A DNA stretch of 64,000 bases from Candidatus Manganitrophaceae bacterium. Lineage in GTDB: Bacteria > Nitrospirota > Nitrospiria > SBBL01 > JAADHI01. The notes under the pieces were generated by a model. That model searched no databases, was not told the origin of the DNA, and saw only the letters and a list, made by a program, of their open reading frames with translations. The translations under genes were made by a program, and so were the position numbers. The stretch spans positions 72,766-136,765 of the forward strand of contig DUAG01000030.1 in the NCBI GenBank assembly GCA_012960925.1, in the 5' to 3' direction. This document shows positions 44,593 through 56,000 of the stretch, piece after piece (the first letter of the stretch is position 1; each line of letters opens with the position of its first letter).

Positions 44593-47500
44593 CTATTTTT
44601 CCCCATAACCGCCGCCGCCTGGCGTTTCAATGATAAAACGGTCACCACAAACAAGCTCGAGCCGATCAGCCCCCGACATATTCACAATGCTTCCATCAGC
44701 CCGAACCACCCAGTTCCGGCCCAGGCTTCCCGGCAAGCCGCCCGCAAGACCATAGGGGGGAATCTTCCGACGGTTTGACAGGACAACAACTTCCAGTTTC
44801 TCAAGAAAACGGATCTCTCGTCTTACCCCGTCTCCCCCGCGATGAAGACCTGCGCCACCGCTTCCTTGGCGAATCTCAAAACGTTCGAGGAGAACAGGGA
44901 AACGACACTCCAGTATCTCCGGATCGGTCAATCGGCTGTTCGTCATATGCGTCTGGACGGCCGGGGTCCCGTCAAAACCCGGTCCCGCTCCGGAACCGCC
45001 GCAGACGGTTTCATAATATTGAGTATGCGCATTCCCAAAGGTAACATTGTTCATTGTTCCCTGGGATGCAGCCATCACCCCCAGGGCACCGTAAAGGACA
45101 TCGACAATCACCTGTGAGGTCTCCACATTTCCGGCCACCACGGCCGCCGGGTAATGCGGACTTAACATCGAGTCCTCCGGGATAATGATCTCAATCGGCC
45201 TGAGACAGCCCTCGTTCATTGGAATGTCATCGTTAACCAATGTCCTGAAGACATAAAGAACCGCTGCCCGGCAGACGGCCTTCGGTGCATTAAAATTATT
45301 CGGCTGCTGTGGACTCGTACCGGAGAAATCAACGACGGCGCGGCGTTTGGCTCGGTCGATCCTGATCTCAACCCTCACCTTGCTCCCGTTGTCCAGGGCA
45401 GAGGTAAAGCTGCCTTCCTTGAGGACGTGGATCACACGCCGTACAGACTCCTCTGCATTTTCCTGAACGTGGACCATGTAGGCTTGGACCGTCAAAAGAC
45501 CGAAGTAATCGATCATCTTGTGGAGTTCATGTATCCCTTTCTCATTGGCCGCAACTTGTGCACGCAGATCGGCGATATTCTGATCGGGGTTGCGTGCAGG
45601 ATAATCACATGAAAGAAGTTCTTCGCGCAAGCCCTTCTCGTTAAACCGTCCATCCTCAACCAGTTTAAAGTTGTCGATCAGGACCCCTTCTTCCCCAATC
45701 CTTTGACTGTTGGAGGGCATCGATCCAGGGGTGATCCCGCCGATATCGGCATGGTGTCCCCGACTTCCGACAAAGAAGAGGATCTGATCTCCACCCTTTT
45801 TAAAGACCGGTGTCACCACGGTCATATCAGGAAGGTGGGTCCCGCCGTTATAAGGTGAGTTAAGGAGGTAAACATCACCAGGACCCATTTTTCCCCGGTT
45901 TGAATCAATAATGGCCCGCACGCTCTCACTCATCGAACCAAGATGGACCGGCATGTGGGGCGCATTGGCGATGAGATTGCCTTGATGATCAAAGAGGGCA
46001 CAGGAGAAATCAAGGCGTTCCTTAATGTTGACCGAATAGGCCGTGTTCTGGAGCCTTACCCCCATCTGCTCGGCAATCGACATAAAGAGATTGTTAAAGA
46101 CCTCCAGCATGACCGGATCACATTGGGTCCCGATGGCGACGCCCCGAGTGGGCAGTGTCTGACGTGTCAGGAGTAGATGTCCACGTGAGGTACAGACCGC
46201 CTGCCAGCCGGACTCTACAACCGTGGTCGTATAAGATCCACTGATGATGGCCGGACCAACAATCTTATCTCCCGGTAGGAGCGCTTCGCGCTTGAAAACC
46301 GGAGTATCGCAAGTCTCCTCCCCGATATGGGCTACCACCATCGTGATCGGTTCCAATCTGCCATCACCCCGCATGGGTCCTTCGGCTTCCGAAGGTGTAA
46401 CAACAGACGCGCCAATCACTTCAATCGCCGCCGTTTCAACAATTATCTTCTTCGACGGCATGATAAAACCGTAACGCCTCCGATAAGCCATTTCGAAGGC
46501 AGCGGCCATCTCCCGGAGCCTTCCAAAGTCGACGGGAATCGAAGTATCCGTCCCCACATATTTCAAATACAACTTCCGCCGAACCGTGATCCGATCTAGC
46601 GGTACAGACTGGTGCAGCATCTGCTTCGTCCCCGTTCCGGAAAGTTGGTCGAGCATTGCTTTGATTTGCTGCATCGCCCTTTCACTCAATTTCACCTCGA
46701 CCGACTGCTCCCGCAAGATCCGCTGATCAGCCAATCCCATGCCATAGGCCGAAAGGAGACCTGCAAATCGGTGTATAAAAATTGTCTTGATCCCGAGCGC
46801 ATCGGCGACCTGACAGGCATGTTGTCCGCCCGCCCCGCCAAAACAATTAAGGGTATATTCCGTCACATCATAGCCACGCTGGATGGAGATCTTCTTGATC
46901 GCATTGGCCATATTTTCGATGGCAATCTTGAGAAAACCCTTCGCAACCTCGACCGGGGTACGCACAAGGCCGGTCGCCTCTTTAATCTCTTTGACCAGGA
47001 GAGCGAAGCGTGAACGAACAATATCGGCATCTAATGGCAAATCCTGATTTGGCCCGAAGACGCTGGGGAAAAATCGGGCCTGGATTTTACCCACCATCAG
47101 GTTACAGTCGGTGACTGTCAAGGGTCCGCCGCGGCGATAGCAGGCCGGACCCGGGTCCGCACCGGCAGAGGCCGGTCCGACCCGGTAACGTAAACCATCA
47201 AAGAAACAAATGGATCCCCCACCCGCCGCAATCGTATCGATCTTCAGCATCGGGGCACGCAGTCGGATCCCGGCAACCTGAGACTCAAATGACCGTTCGT
47301 ACACACCATCAAAATGGGCGACATCAGTAGAGGTCCCCCCCATATCATAGGTGATCATCCGCGCAAACCCGCTCTCGCCACCACTCTTCACCGCCCCGAC
47401 AATGCCGCCCGCCGGTCCGGAAAGAATGGCATCCTTCCCATGAAACAGCCCCGCGTCAACAAGTCCGCCATTCGACTGCATAAACAAGACCTTCACACCT

Positions 47501-48228
47501 CCAAGCGAGGCCGAAAACTCAGAAATATACCGTTTTAAAATGGGAGAGAGGTAGGCATCAACAACCGTCGTGTCGCCACGGCCAACAAGCTTAATCAAGG
47601 CACTGCACTCATGGCTGGTCGAGATCTGATCGAAACCAATCGTTTCCGCAAGTTTCTTAAGCTTTCGTTCATGATCCGGATACCGGTAAGCGTGCATGAA
47701 GACGATGGCAATCGATCGAAAGCCCTGGTCATAGGCTTCCTGGAGCTCCTTATGAGCCGCGTCCAGGTTTAAAGGAATCAAGACCTCACCCCTGGCCATA
47801 ACCCGTTCTTCTATCTCGACCACCTTCTCATAAAGCTGCTCCGGCAAGATGATCTCCCGGTCGAAAAGTTTAGGCCGGTTTTGATAGGCGATAGGAAGCG
47901 CGTCCCGAAAGCCCCGTGTGATCGCCAGGAGGAGACCTTCTCCCTTCCGCTCAAGAAGGGCATTTGTGGCCACCGTCGTCCCCATCCGGACGACTTCAAT
48001 GCATTCTGAAGGAATCGTTTCATCCGGGCGTAGCCCGAGTAGGTCACGGATGCCTTGTACGGCCGCATCACGATAGCGTTCTGGATTTTCTGAGAGGAGT
48101 TTATGCGTTCGAAGCGTGCCATCTGGCCGGCGCGCGATGAGATCGGTAAAGGTCCCCCCCCGGTCAATCCAGAATTGCCACCGACCGTCACTGTCCTCCG
48201 AGTTTTTTTTATCCCTTACGGCACCCAT
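44593..48228 (-). CDS. Fused hydantoinase A/B (5-oxoprolinase-type)
   Basis: A 1211-residue fusion. The first ~700 residues are HyuA-like ([73 protein letters not shown]). The rest is HyuB-like ([73 protein letters not shown]). This order is that of ATP-dependent 5-oxoprolinase, which opens 5-oxoproline to glutamate, and of hydantoin/acetophenone carboxylase relatives. ATG 48228 follows GAGG eight bases away. It ends nine bases before msrA. Which substrate is used cannot be told from sequence. Confidence 0.9.
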   Translation of the reverse strand: MGAVRDKKNSEDSDGRWQFWIDRGGTFTDLIARRPDGTLRTHKLLSENPERYRDAAVQGIRDLLGLRPDETIPSECIEVVRMGTTVATNALLERKGEGLLLAITRGFRDALPIAYQNRPKLFDREIILPEQLYEKVVEIEERVMARGEVLIPLNLDAAHKELQEAYDQGFRSIAIVFMHAYRYPDHERKLKKLAETIGFDQISTSHECSALIKLVGRGDTTVVDAYLSPILKRYISEFSASLGGVKVLFMQSNGGLVDAGLFHGKDAILSGPAGGIVGAVKSGGESGFARMITYDMGGTSTDVAHFDGVYERSFESQVAGIRLRAPMLKIDTIAAGGGSICFFDGLRYRVGPASAGADPGPACYRRGGPLTVTDCNLMVGKIQARFFPSVFGPNQDLPLDADIVRSRFALLVKEIKEATGLVRTPVEVAKGFLKIAIENMANAIKKISIQRGYDVTEYTLNCFGGAGGQHACQVADALGIKTIFIHRFAGLLSAYGMGLADQRILREQSVEVKLSERAMQQIKAMLDQLSGTGTKQMLHQSVPLDRITVRRKLYLKYVGTDTSIPVDFGRLREMAAAFEMAYRRRYGFIMPSKKIIVETAAIEVIGASVVTPSEAEGPMRGDGRLEPITMVVAHIGEETCDTPVFKREALLPGDKIVGPAIISGSYTTTVVESGWQAVCTSRGHLLLTRQTLPTRGVAIGTQCDPVMLEVFNNLFMSIAEQMGVRLQNTAYSVNIKERLDFSCALFDHQGNLIANAPHMPVHLGSMSESVRAIIDSNRGKMGPGDVYLLNSPYNGGTHLPDMTVVTPVFKKGGDQILFFVGSRGHHADIGGITPGSMPSNSQRIGEEGVLIDNFKLVEDGRFNEKGLREELLSCDYPARNPDQNIADLRAQVAANEKGIHELHKMIDYFGLLTVQAYMVHVQENAEESVRRVIHVLKEGSFTSALDNGSKVRVEIRIDRAKRRAVVDFSGTSPQQPNNFNAPKAVCRAAVLYVFRTLVNDDIPMNEGCLRPIEIIIPEDSMLSPHYPAAVVAGNVETSQVIVDVLYGALGVMAASQGTMNNVTFGNAHTQYYETVCGGSGAGPGFDGTPAVQTHMTNSRLTDPEILECRFPVLLERFEIRQGSGGAGLHRGGDGVRREIRFLEKLEVVVLSNRRKIPPYGLAGGLPGSLGRNWVVRADGSIVNMSGADRLELVCGDRFIIETPGGGGYGEK

Positions 48229-48295
48229 CCTCAAGACCTCACTTTACCATTGCTCCCAACCGCCCATTATAGGGGGAAGCATTGCATAATTTCAA

Positions 48296-48324
48296 TTTAC
48301 ACCAAAAGAACGGCATGCTAGAAT
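48296..48324 (+). promoter_or_regulatory. Predicted promoter of uvrA
   Basis: TTTACA (48296-48301), 17 bases, TAGAAT (48319-48324), 30 bases before the uvrA ATG. No LexA-box-like palindrome is visible near it, so SOS control is not evident. Confidence 0.6.
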
Positions 48325-48354
48325 TTAGAGTTTCGGATTTTATGATGAGGCTTT

Positions 48355-51207
48355 ATGAAAGAGCATAAAATTGTCATCAAAGGGGCACGTGAGCATAACC
48401 TGAAGAATATCGACCTTGAGATCCCGCGGGATCAGTTGGTTGTGATTACCGGACTCTCCGGATCAGGAAAGTCTTCTCTCGCCTTCGATACCATCTACGC
48501 AGAAGGGCAACGGCGCTACGTGGAATCGCTCTCGGCCTATGCCCGCCAGTTTCTGGATCAGATGGACAAGCCCGACGTCGACACCATCGAAGGACTGTCC
48601 CCCGCCATTTCGATAGAGCAAAAAATAACAAGCAAGAACCCCCGCTCCACAGTCGGGACCGTGACCGAAATCTATGACTATTTTAGACTCCTCTTTGCGA
48701 GGATCGGCCATCCTACTTGTTTTAAATGCGGTCGCGCGATTACCTCCCAGACGATTACCCAGATGGTCGATGCAATCATGCAGTTTCCAACAGGGGAAAA
48801 GATTCAGCTCCTCGCCCCAATCATCCGCGGCCGCAAGGGGGAATACAAAAAGGAACTGCGTGCAATCCGACAAAAGGGATTCATCCGCGTCCGGATTGAC
48901 GGAAAGATCATCGATCTTTCACAGGAAGTGCAAAGCCCCATCAAGGAGAAAAATAAGAAACATACGATTGAGGTTATCATCGACCGCTTGGTCATTAAGG
49001 AGGGATTGGAGAGGAGACTGGCTGACTCTCTGGAGTTGGCGGCGAAGATGGGTGAGGGGATTGTCATCGTCCTGAAGGGAGAGGAGACCCTTCTCTTTTC
49101 CGAACACCTTGCCTGTATTGACTGCGGTGTGAGTTACCCGGGAACCGAGCCGCGACTCTTTTCATTTAATTCTCCTCATGGCGCCTGTCCCGCGTGTGAC
49201 GGCCTGGGGACAACGCTTGAAATTGATCCCAATCGGATCGTTCCGAATAAGATGCTCTCCGTCCGGGAAGGCGCGATACGCCCTTGGGAACGAAGAAGTT
49301 CGGCCTTCTATTATCAGGTTCTCGAAGCCCTTTCAGATCATTATAAATTCAACCTTCGTATGCCCTATCATGAACTTCCTTCAGAGATTCAAAACATGCT
49401 CCTTTACGGCTCAGGAACAGAAGCAATTCGTTTTTGTTATGAAAATGATGACCGAAGGGAATTCTATCATAAGCCCTTCGAAGGGGTCATTCCAAATCTC
49501 GCCCGACGTTATAAAGAAACCGATTCCAGCTATATCCGGCAGGAGATCGAAGAATATATGGGGATGAATGCCTGCTCTGCTTGCAAAGGGAACCGCCTGA
49601 AACCGGAGAGTCTCGCGATTAAGATTTCGTGCCGCTCAATTGCAGAGATAAACCGACTCTCTATTCGAGATGCCTTCCAGTTTATCAATGATTTAAAGTT
49701 AAGCGAAAAAGAAGCGCTGATCGGAAAGCGGATTCTCAAAGAGGTCGGGGAACGTCTCGGTTTTCTGGTGAATGTGGGCGTGGATTATCTGAACCTCGAC
49801 CGGGTCGCAGGCTCTCTCTCCGGCGGTGAGGGACAGCGGATTCGGCTCGCCACCCAGATCGGATCGTCCTTGGTCGGCGTGCTTTACATCCTGGATGAAC
49901 CCAGCATCGGCCTCCATCAACGCGACAATCTTCGTCTGCTCAAGACTCTTCGGCATTTGCGCGATCTCGGAAACTCTGTTCTGGTGGTCGAGCATGACGA
50001 AGAAACGATCCAGACCGCAGATTGGGTGATCGACATGGGACCGGCGGCCGGGATCCACGGGGGCGAGATTGTGGCTCAGGGAAGGCCGGAAGCGATCATT
50101 GCTGAGCCTAAATCTCTTACAGGACGCTATCTCTCAAAAGAAAGGTCGATCACCCTTCCGGAGCGTCACCGCGAACCTAAGGGATATTTAAAAATTAACG
50201 GTGCATCAGAACATAACTTACAAGACATTCAAGTCGATATTCCAATCGGACTTTTTACCTGTGTAACGGGGGTTTCCGGGTCGGGAAAATCAACGCTGGT
50301 TCTGGAGGTACTCTACAAGCATCTCGCGCAAAAACTTTATCGAAGCAGCGAAAGGCCGGGGGCATGTAAGTCCATCGAGGGGATCGAACAGATCGACAAA
50401 GTCATCCACATTGACCAGTCCCCGATTGGCCGGACACCCAGGTCCAACGCGGCAACCTATACCGGCGTCTTTGGCGTGATCCGTGACCTCTTCGCACAAC
50501 TCCCCGACTCACGAGTGCGCGGTTACAAAGTCGGCCGTTACTCATTCAATGTCAAAGGAGGACGCTGCGAGGCCTGCCATGGAGATGGTCTCATCAAAAT
50601 TGAGATGCACTTTCTCCCCGATATTTATATCACCTGCGAAGTGTGTAACGGAAAGCGATACAACAGGGAAACCCTAGATATCCTTTACAAAGGGAAGAAT
50701 ATCGCCGATGTCCTCGACATGACAATCAACAGGGCAATCCATTTTTTCAAAGCTATCCCCTCGATCCAGGCCAAGTTGAAGACGCTTCAAAGGGTCGGTC
50801 TCGGCTACATCAAGCTGGGCCAATCCGCAACAACCCTCTCCGGCGGCGAGGCCCAACGGGTGAAGCTCTCGAAGGAACTCTCCAAGCGGGCCACGGGACG
50901 AACGCTTTATATCCTCGATGAACCGACAACGGGGCTGCATTTTGCAGACATTCAAAGGCTTTTAGATGTCTTGAATCAATTCGCCGAGTCGGGAAACACC
51001 GTTGTCGTCATCGAACATAATCTCGACGTCATCCGGAATGCCGATTGGGTAATCGACCTTGGGCCTGAAGGGGGAACAGGGGGCGGCGAAGTGGTGGCCA
51101 CAGGGCGCCCAGAGGCGCTTGCAAAAATAAAGCACTCTTATACGGGACAGTTTCTGAAGAAGATCATGAAGAGGGTGAAGGGTAGTTTTTCAAGGACAAC
51201 ACCCTAA
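48355..51207 (+). CDS. uvrA: Excinuclease ABC subunit A
   Basis: UvrA scans DNA for bulky damage and loads UvrB in nucleotide excision repair. The 950-residue product has two ABC modules: Walker [15 protein letters not shown] (about 32-45) and [15 protein letters not shown] (about 640-654). Signatures are [17 protein letters not shown] and [16 protein letters not shown], with Walker B segments [14 protein letters not shown] and [13 protein letters not shown]. Zinc-finger cysteines occur at [26 protein letters not shown] and [14 protein letters not shown]. The usual length and order. It overlaps the converging transglycosylase gene by a few bases at its 3' end. Confidence 0.98.
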   Translation: MKEHKIVIKGAREHNLKNIDLEIPRDQLVVITGLSGSGKSSLAFDTIYAEGQRRYVESLSAYARQFLDQMDKPDVDTIEGLSPAISIEQKITSKNPRSTVGTVTEIYDYFRLLFARIGHPTCFKCGRAITSQTITQMVDAIMQFPTGEKIQLLAPIIRGRKGEYKKELRAIRQKGFIRVRIDGKIIDLSQEVQSPIKEKNKKHTIEVIIDRLVIKEGLERRLADSLELAAKMGEGIVIVLKGEETLLFSEHLACIDCGVSYPGTEPRLFSFNSPHGACPACDGLGTTLEIDPNRIVPNKMLSVREGAIRPWERRSSAFYYQVLEALSDHYKFNLRMPYHELPSEIQNMLLYGSGTEAIRFCYENDDRREFYHKPFEGVIPNLARRYKETDSSYIRQEIEEYMGMNACSACKGNRLKPESLAIKISCRSIAEINRLSIRDAFQFINDLKLSEKEALIGKRILKEVGERLGFLVNVGVDYLNLDRVAGSLSGGEGQRIRLATQIGSSLVGVLYILDEPSIGLHQRDNLRLLKTLRHLRDLGNSVLVVEHDEETIQTADWVIDMGPAAGIHGGEIVAQGRPEAIIAEPKSLTGRYLSKERSITLPERHREPKGYLKINGASEHNLQDIQVDIPIGLFTCVTGVSGSGKSTLVLEVLYKHLAQKLYRSSERPGACKSIEGIEQIDKVIHIDQSPIGRTPRSNAATYTGVFGVIRDLFAQLPDSRVRGYKVGRYSFNVKGGRCEACHGDGLIKIEMHFLPDIYITCEVCNGKRYNRETLDILYKGKNIADVLDMTINRAIHFFKAIPSIQAKLKTLQRVGLGYIKLGQSATTLSGGEAQRVKLSKELSKRATGRTLYILDEPTTGLHFADIQRLLDVLNQFAESGNTVVVIEHNLDVIRNADWVIDLGPEGGTGGGEVVATGRPEALAKIKHSYTGQFLKKIMKRVKGSFSRTTP

Positions 51208-51839
51208 AAAAACCACCCATCCACTGCATCATCCAATTCAGCCTTGCAGCCCTTCATTTGAGCGTTATAGCTGGCTGATTTTATTTTAACCTTTTTAGCA
51301 ACTTGTTTTAACCAGCCTTTTTTCTTCCAGGTGCCACGTTTATAACCCCCACGTCCTTCATGGTAGGCGAGGTATTGATTGTAGGCATCCCACTTGGAAA
51401 TCCCCAGTATCCGCTGTGTAGAATGAGTGTACCAACCAACAAAGTCGATTGCATCTTCAAAATCATCGCGATCGGCCCCTCCGTTTCCCGATTTCTTGAT
51501 GTACTCTGCCCAGGAAGAATTTAGAGCCTGGGAGTAACCATAGGCCGAGGAACGGCGGGGCAGAGGGATGAATAGAAACCAACGACGCGCGGGTTGAGCA
51601 TCGTGAACAAACCGTGATTCCTGATGCATGATCGCCATCATGATCCAGATTGGTGTTCCCCACCTTTTATTTGCATCACGAGCGGCCTCGTACCAGTTTG
51701 TTTCTCCACGAAAGATCGCGCAAATATTATCTACATTTGTGGGTCGATACGTGGCACACCCAGTAGTAAACAACAATAAGATCATCAGATACAAACTGGT
51801 TTTGATATCTCTCCAGACTTTTTGGTGTTGAAGTCGCAA
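51204..51839 (-). CDS. Lytic transglycosylase-like (SLT) lipoprotein
   Basis: A 211-residue lipoprotein (signal [14 protein letters not shown], lipid Cys near 28). The mature part has a lysozyme-like fold signature: [19 protein letters not shown] with the candidate catalytic Glu, [10 protein letters not shown], and [17 protein letters not shown]. This is the pattern of small SLT-domain proteins that cleave peptidoglycan glycan strands. Membrane-anchored, probably a cell-wall remodelling enzyme. Single gene, tail-to-tail with uvrA. Confidence 0.82.
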   Translation of the reverse strand: MRLQHQKVWRDIKTSLYLMILLLFTTGCATYRPTNVDNICAIFRGETNWYEAARDANKRWGTPIWIMMAIMHQESRFVHDAQPARRWFLFIPLPRRSSAYGYSQALNSSWAEYIKKSGNGGADRDDFEDAIDFVGWYTHSTQRILGISKWDAYNQYLAYHEGRGGYKRGTWKKKGWLKQVAKKVKIKSASYNAQMKGCKAELDDAVDGWFF

Positions 51840-51976
51840 GTTCTATTCTCCTAATAACAATTAAAAATTGATCGCATAATAAAGGACCAGCCTGCTACAA
51901 GAAAGAGCAGGAATGGGATTTATCTTTTTCATGGACTTACGGGTTCCGAGTGAAAGCTTGTACGAATCAACGGACT

Positions 51977-52783
51977 TCAAGAACAAGCATCACGTGCCTC
52001 AAGTTTAATTGGAACCACAAAGAGCCGTCCGGTCTTCGGATGGCGTGAAACCTCGGCTTCTATGCCGTAAACAAATCGAAGATGATCGGGGGTAAGAACC
52101 GCCTCGGGATGTCCGTCTGCCATGATCCTCCCTTGATGAAGGAGGACAAGGCGATGCGCGTATCGGGCTGCGAGACTTAAATCGTGGATGGCCATCATCA
52201 CAGCAAAGCCCTTTTCAACCAGGGATTCTATGAGGTTTAGGAGATCCAACTGGTAATGGGGATCGAGATTGGCCGTCGGTTCGTCCAAGAGGATCAGCTG
52301 CGCCTCTTGGGCCAAGGTTCGTGCGATAAGGACCCGTTGTTGCTCTCCCCCGGAAAGCTCCGTAATCAAGCGATCCCTTAGATGTGTCGTCTCGGTACGA
52401 GCCATCGCCTCCCGAACAATCACTTCATCCCCGGCGGATTCCCGCTCAAAGCGGTCCAGGTGCGCGTACCGGCCCATCATAACCACTTCTTCACAGGTAA
52501 AGGCACTCTCAAAGACCGGATTTTGTGGGAGATAGGTAACCTGCCGGGCCAGCATTTTTTGTGTCCATTCCTCCAACGCCTTCTGGTTAAGGACAATGGA
52601 ACCCCCGGTGGGCTTCCACAGTTTCATCATCAGTTTCAGTAAAGTTGATTTTCCGGCACCGTTTGGCCCGATCAGTCCAACCAACTCCCCTCCCCGAATC
52701 TGAAGATCAATCTCCTCCAGGATCGGTACACCGTTCCTGAAAAACGAAACATTTTTGAGCGTGATTCGTTCGTTTGCTGTCAT
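51977..52783 (-). CDS. btuD: Cobalamin ABC transporter ATPase
   Basis: The ATPase of a B12-type importer; 268 residues. Walker A GPNGAGKSTLL, Q-loop YLPQNPVF, signature [16 protein letters not shown], Walker B LILLDEPTANLDPHYQ and H-loop AIHDLSLAARYAHRLVLL. The same fold serves iron-siderophore importers, but the operon makes cobalamin the likely cargo. Its start overlaps the btuC stop by four bases (ATGA). It is the last gene of the B12 operon. Confidence 0.92.
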   Translation of the reverse strand: MTANERITLKNVSFFRNGVPILEEIDLQIRGGELVGLIGPNGAGKSTLLKLMMKLWKPTGGSIVLNQKALEEWTQKMLARQVTYLPQNPVFESAFTCEEVVMMGRYAHLDRFERESAGDEVIVREAMARTETTHLRDRLITELSGGEQQRVLIARTLAQEAQLILLDEPTANLDPHYQLDLLNLIESLVEKGFAVMMAIHDLSLAARYAHRLVLLHQGRIMADGHPEAVLTPDHLRFVYGIEAEVSRHPKTGRLFVVPIKLEARDACS

Positions 52784-53844
52784 AATGAATTCCCTCTATC
52801 CCTGTTCAGCAGATAAAGAAAAAAAGGAACCCCGATGAGAGAGGTGACCGTTCCTAAGGGAAGCTCCTCCGGCGCAACAACTGTCCGGGCCATCAGGTCA
52901 GCCCCAACGAGGAGGCTGGCCCCCGCTAAAAAAGAAGCGAACATGAGATAGCGATGATCCGGGCCGATCATCAGACGGACAATATGGGGGACGATCAGGC
53001 CGACAAAGGGTACCGTACCGGAAAAAGCAACCGCAGTACCGATCACCAGAGAAGTGAGAGCCAACAAAGCCCGCTGAACCGTTTTGACCTCCATTCCCAG
53101 GGCTGCCGAACCGCCCTCTCCCTCCAACATCAAAAGATTCAGATCCCTTGAAAAAAAAATCAGGGTGAGGGAACCGATCAGAATGGGCCAAGAAGCGATC
53201 TTAAGATGACTCCATCCGCGCCCGTCCAGCCCCCCCATCAACCAGAAGAAGATCTCCCGGAAAGCTTCTATTGAAGAAACCCTGGTCAGGATCAGTGAAA
53301 GAATCGATCCCATGAAGATGCCGATGGCAATCCCTGATAGGAGAAAGGTGGCCATCGGCGTTCTCCCCTGTCTTGTCGCCAGGGAATAAACCAGGAAGAG
53401 TGTCCCCAATGCTCCCAAAAAGGCCGAAAATGGCAGGATCATGTAATGGCGAAGCGCCATTCCGGAGGAGAGGGCAATCACAGCCGCCAAGGCGGCACCG
53501 CTCGAAATCCCAATGACACCGGGATCGGCCATCGGATTTCTAAAAAGAGCCTGAAGAGTCGCGCCCGTGATGGCAAGTCCGCCTCCCACCAGGACCGCCA
53601 GAAGAACACGGGGAAGCCGGATCGTCATGATAATAATCTCCTGAGCCTTCTCCCATCCCGAGAATTCAACCAGAGGAAGTCGGTTCAGGAGAATCTTCGT
53701 GACCAGAGCATAAGGAATCTGAACCGCTCCCGTCGCGGTTGCAAGAACAATACACCCTGCCAGTAAGGCCGTCAGGAAGAGGATAAATGCTGTCGCCGGA
53801 AAGACTCGCGCTCGTTTCTGGATCGTAAGCATTTTTGCCCTCAT
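52780..53844 (-). CDS. btuC: Cobalamin ABC transporter permease
   Basis: A FecCD/BtuC-type permease of 354 residues with about ten membrane helices. Signature blocks are LPRVLLAVLVGGGLAITGATLQALFRNPMADPGVIGISSGAALAAV, FLLSGIAIGIFMGSIL, WLMGGLDGRGW, GTVPFVGLIVPHIVRLMIGPDHRYL and PEELPLGTVTSLIGVPFFLYLL. Overlaps the btuF stop and the btuD start by four bases each, so the three are translated together. Siderophore permeases look alike; the riboswitch-controlled operon argues for cobalamin. Confidence 0.92.
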   Translation of the reverse strand: MRAKMLTIQKRARVFPATAFILFLTALLAGCIVLATATGAVQIPYALVTKILLNRLPLVEFSGWEKAQEIIIMTIRLPRVLLAVLVGGGLAITGATLQALFRNPMADPGVIGISSGAALAAVIALSSGMALRHYMILPFSAFLGALGTLFLVYSLATRQGRTPMATFLLSGIAIGIFMGSILSLILTRVSSIEAFREIFFWLMGGLDGRGWSHLKIASWPILIGSLTLIFFSRDLNLLMLEGEGGSAALGMEVKTVQRALLALTSLVIGTAVAFSGTVPFVGLIVPHIVRLMIGPDHRYLMFASFLAGASLLVGADLMARTVVAPEELPLGTVTSLIGVPFFLYLLNRDRGNSL

Positions 53845-54728
53845 GGTTCAAAGCGTGTCGGATGAATCAGCCGGGCCATGGCTAAAGTCGCATCAACAAT
53901 ATAGTGTGATACCGTTGTGAGATATCTCTCGGGAAAAACATAGACGCGTTTCTTTTGAATCGCCGATAGATGGGCCAGGGCAGGGTGTGTCCGGATCGTT
54001 TCGAGAAAATCAGATTCTTCCGGCTGCCACCCGCTGAGGATGATAATTTCCGGGTCAAGTGTGACAATGGTTTCAAGAGAGAGTTTTTTGTGGCCTCTCA
54101 CCCCGACCTCCGCCGCAAGGTTTCTCCCCCCCGACCGTACCACCATTTCATGGAAGGTTGTCTCACTTCCTGCGGTCCAACCTCCTGGACTATAGGAAAG
54201 AATGCCTGGGCGCTCTGAAAAGCTCGAAATCTGCTCCTCTAAATCCAATAGCCGATGAACCATTCCGGCAATAACTTCCTCCGCCTTTTTTGATGCACCC
54301 ACACTTCGGCCAATCGTCCGGATATTCTCCTTAATCCCGTCAATCGACGAGAAAGCCTCCAAGCGGACAACAGGAAATCCGATCTCCGTCAACTGCTTCA
54401 CCACATCCGCTGAAGTGTAACTTGCAACCAGAACAAGGTCGGGATCAAGTGCCGCCACCTGTTCAACTCCCGCCTGCCGAATCTGATTGGGAATGACCTT
54501 TGCCTGTTCAGACACATTAGAAATTACGGAATCGACGGCATAGTGGGTGACCGCAAGGATCCGCCCCGGATCAATCAGGGAGAGGAGGATTTCATCCGTA
54601 CCCAGGGTCATTGAAATAATACGCTGGGGGAGAGCATCTTTCGAGACCGGATCAAAGCTTCGACACTCTGCCGTGTTGCTCTGGATAGTGCTGAATGTCA
54701 GCAGGAAAAACAGGAACAAGCTTTTCAT
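53841..54728 (-). CDS. btuF: Periplasmic cobalamin-binding protein
   Basis: A 295-residue class III periplasmic binding protein. A signal peptide (SLFLFFLLTFSTIQSNTAEC) precedes a mature region with RIISMTLGTDEILLSLIDPGRILAVTHYAVD, VAALDPDLVLVASYTSADVVKQLTEIGFPVV, the bridging helix with GRSVGASKKAEEVIAG, and VGVRGHKKLSLETIVTLDPEIIILSG. It delivers corrinoid to BtuCD. The Cys at the end of the signal could be lipidated, though the site is not canonical. Overlaps its neighbours by four bases on each side. Confidence 0.88.
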   Translation of the reverse strand: MKSLFLFFLLTFSTIQSNTAECRSFDPVSKDALPQRIISMTLGTDEILLSLIDPGRILAVTHYAVDSVISNVSEQAKVIPNQIRQAGVEQVAALDPDLVLVASYTSADVVKQLTEIGFPVVRLEAFSSIDGIKENIRTIGRSVGASKKAEEVIAGMVHRLLDLEEQISSFSERPGILSYSPGGWTAGSETTFHEMVVRSGGRNLAAEVGVRGHKKLSLETIVTLDPEIIILSGWQPEESDFLETIRTHPALAHLSAIQKKRVYVFPERYLTTVSHYIVDATLAMARLIHPTRFEP

Positions 54729-55414
54729 TCTTTTTCCCGGCGCTCGGAATATTTTGGCGTTAAATCCGCGAAGATAAAACCGTCGCGTTTTACAATCTCC
54801 CCTGGGTAAACCTCAATCGCGCGATTAAACATTGGACCATCAACGGCAAAACTGTGAAACTCCCCCCGCTCCCCACAAGGATCAACTGTCTCCGGGAGAT
54901 CGGACAAAAAGGAATCGTTGAACTCACGACCCACATAGGACGGTGACAATTGACGTGGGTCGATGCAGGTAATAATCGCCCGTAAACCCGAAGAAATCAT
55001 TGTTCGGGATAATTGACGGGTCGGGATTTGCCATAAGGGGAAAAGGGGCTTGATCCCTGTCTTGAGAAGCTGTGCCTCGCGGTAAGCACGAATATCTTGA
55101 AGAAAGAGATCCCCAAACGCCATGTGCGTTACCCCAAGTGACTCTGCTTCAAGGATAACCTTCTTCATCTCTTCTTCATCTCTCACATTGCTACATTGAT
55201 CTGGGATGTTAATTAGTCGAATCGGCAATCCCACTGATTCCGCCTGAGCGCGCAACAAAACAAGACGCACGGCATGCATTGCAACACGTTGGTGGCGCGC
55301 ATTTACCGTGGTGAAGAGTCCGGTAACCGTGATCTCAGGCATCTGTCTTAGTATCTCGAGCGTCCAGGCGCTATCTTTCCCACTACTCCAGGACAGCCAG
55401 GTCTGTTTCTTCAT
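54725..55414 (-). CDS. Diphthine-ammonia-ligase-like PP-loop ATPase in the B12 operon
   Basis: A 229-residue PP-loop ATP pyrophosphatase of the COG2102/DPH6 group. The PP-loop is WLSWSSGKDSAWTLEILRQ at the N-terminus, followed by MHAVRLVLLRAQAESVGLPIRLI, MAFGDLFLQDIRAYREAQL, KPLFPLWQIPTRQL and the C-terminal PCGERGEFHSFAVDGPMF, all typical. Bacteria have no diphthamide, so the natural substrate is not DPH6's. Placement between pduO and btuF with ATGA overlaps on both sides implies a role tied to corrinoids, perhaps an amide-forming or remodelling step (inference). Confidence 0.82.
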   Translation of the reverse strand: MKKQTWLSWSSGKDSAWTLEILRQMPEITVTGLFTTVNARHQRVAMHAVRLVLLRAQAESVGLPIRLINIPDQCSNVRDEEEMKKVILEAESLGVTHMAFGDLFLQDIRAYREAQLLKTGIKPLFPLWQIPTRQLSRTMISSGLRAIITCIDPRQLSPSYVGREFNDSFLSDLPETVDPCGERGEFHSFAVDGPMFNRAIEVYPGEIVKRDGFIFADLTPKYSERREKE

Positions 55415-55998
55415 TCATCCGGACTCCTCTTCCAGAGGGTCTCCGGGGCCTTATCCGCCAGGGCGATCCATCGGCCCAGGACAAAGAAGACATCGCTTAG
55501 GCGGTTTAGATATTGGAGCGCTCCCTCCGGGACCGACTCTTCCCGGTTCAGTCGGACAGAAAGCCGTTCTGCTCGCCGGCAGACCGTTCGTGCCTGATGC
55601 AGAAAAGCCGCAACCTTTCCTCCGCCCGGCAAGATAAATTCTTTCAGCGGTTCCAATTCCTTTTGACAATCATCCATCAAGGTTTCCAGATGACGGACCT
55701 CTTCCGCCGTAATCTCCGGTGTATTTTTACCGATCTTGTCCGGAGCCGTCGCCATTATCGCGCCCACATCAAACAAGCGGTCCTGAATCCGGTGGAGTTC
55801 CTCATCAAGCGGTTTTCCCTTTGAAACCTTTTCCGGGAGATCCTCGATAAAGGCACGAACCAGCCCGACGATGGCATTCAGTTCATCAACGGTCCCATAA
55901 GTCTCAATGCGAAGATGGTCCTTCGCAATGGCCACACCGCCCGCTAAGTGTGTTCTTCCTTTGTCACCCGTACGGGTGTAAACCTTTGTGATTCGCAT
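55411..55998 (-). CDS. pduO: Corrinoid adenosyltransferase, PduO type
   Basis: PduO-type ATP:cob(I)alamin adenosyltransferase makes adenosylcobalamin. The 195-residue protein starts with the ATP-binding block VYTRTGDKGRTHLAGG, then RIETYGTVDELNAIVGLVRA, IQDRLFDVGAIMAT, FILPGGGKVAAFLHQARTVCRRAERLSVRL and YLNRLSDVFFVLGRWIA. It therefore belongs downstream of uptake: cobalamin brought in by BtuBFCD is adenosylated. GAGGT lies before ATG 55998, and it overlaps the DPH6-like gene by four bases. Confidence 0.95.
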   Translation of the reverse strand: MRITKVYTRTGDKGRTHLAGGVAIAKDHLRIETYGTVDELNAIVGLVRAFIEDLPEKVSKGKPLDEELHRIQDRLFDVGAIMATAPDKIGKNTPEITAEEVRHLETLMDDCQKELEPLKEFILPGGGKVAAFLHQARTVCRRAERLSVRLNREESVPEGALQYLNRLSDVFFVLGRWIALADKAPETLWKRSPDE

Positions 55999-56000
55999 TG

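Noticed and set aside
48241..48354. LexA box in front of uvrA
   Set aside because: No CTG-N10-CAG-like palindrome is visible near the promoter.
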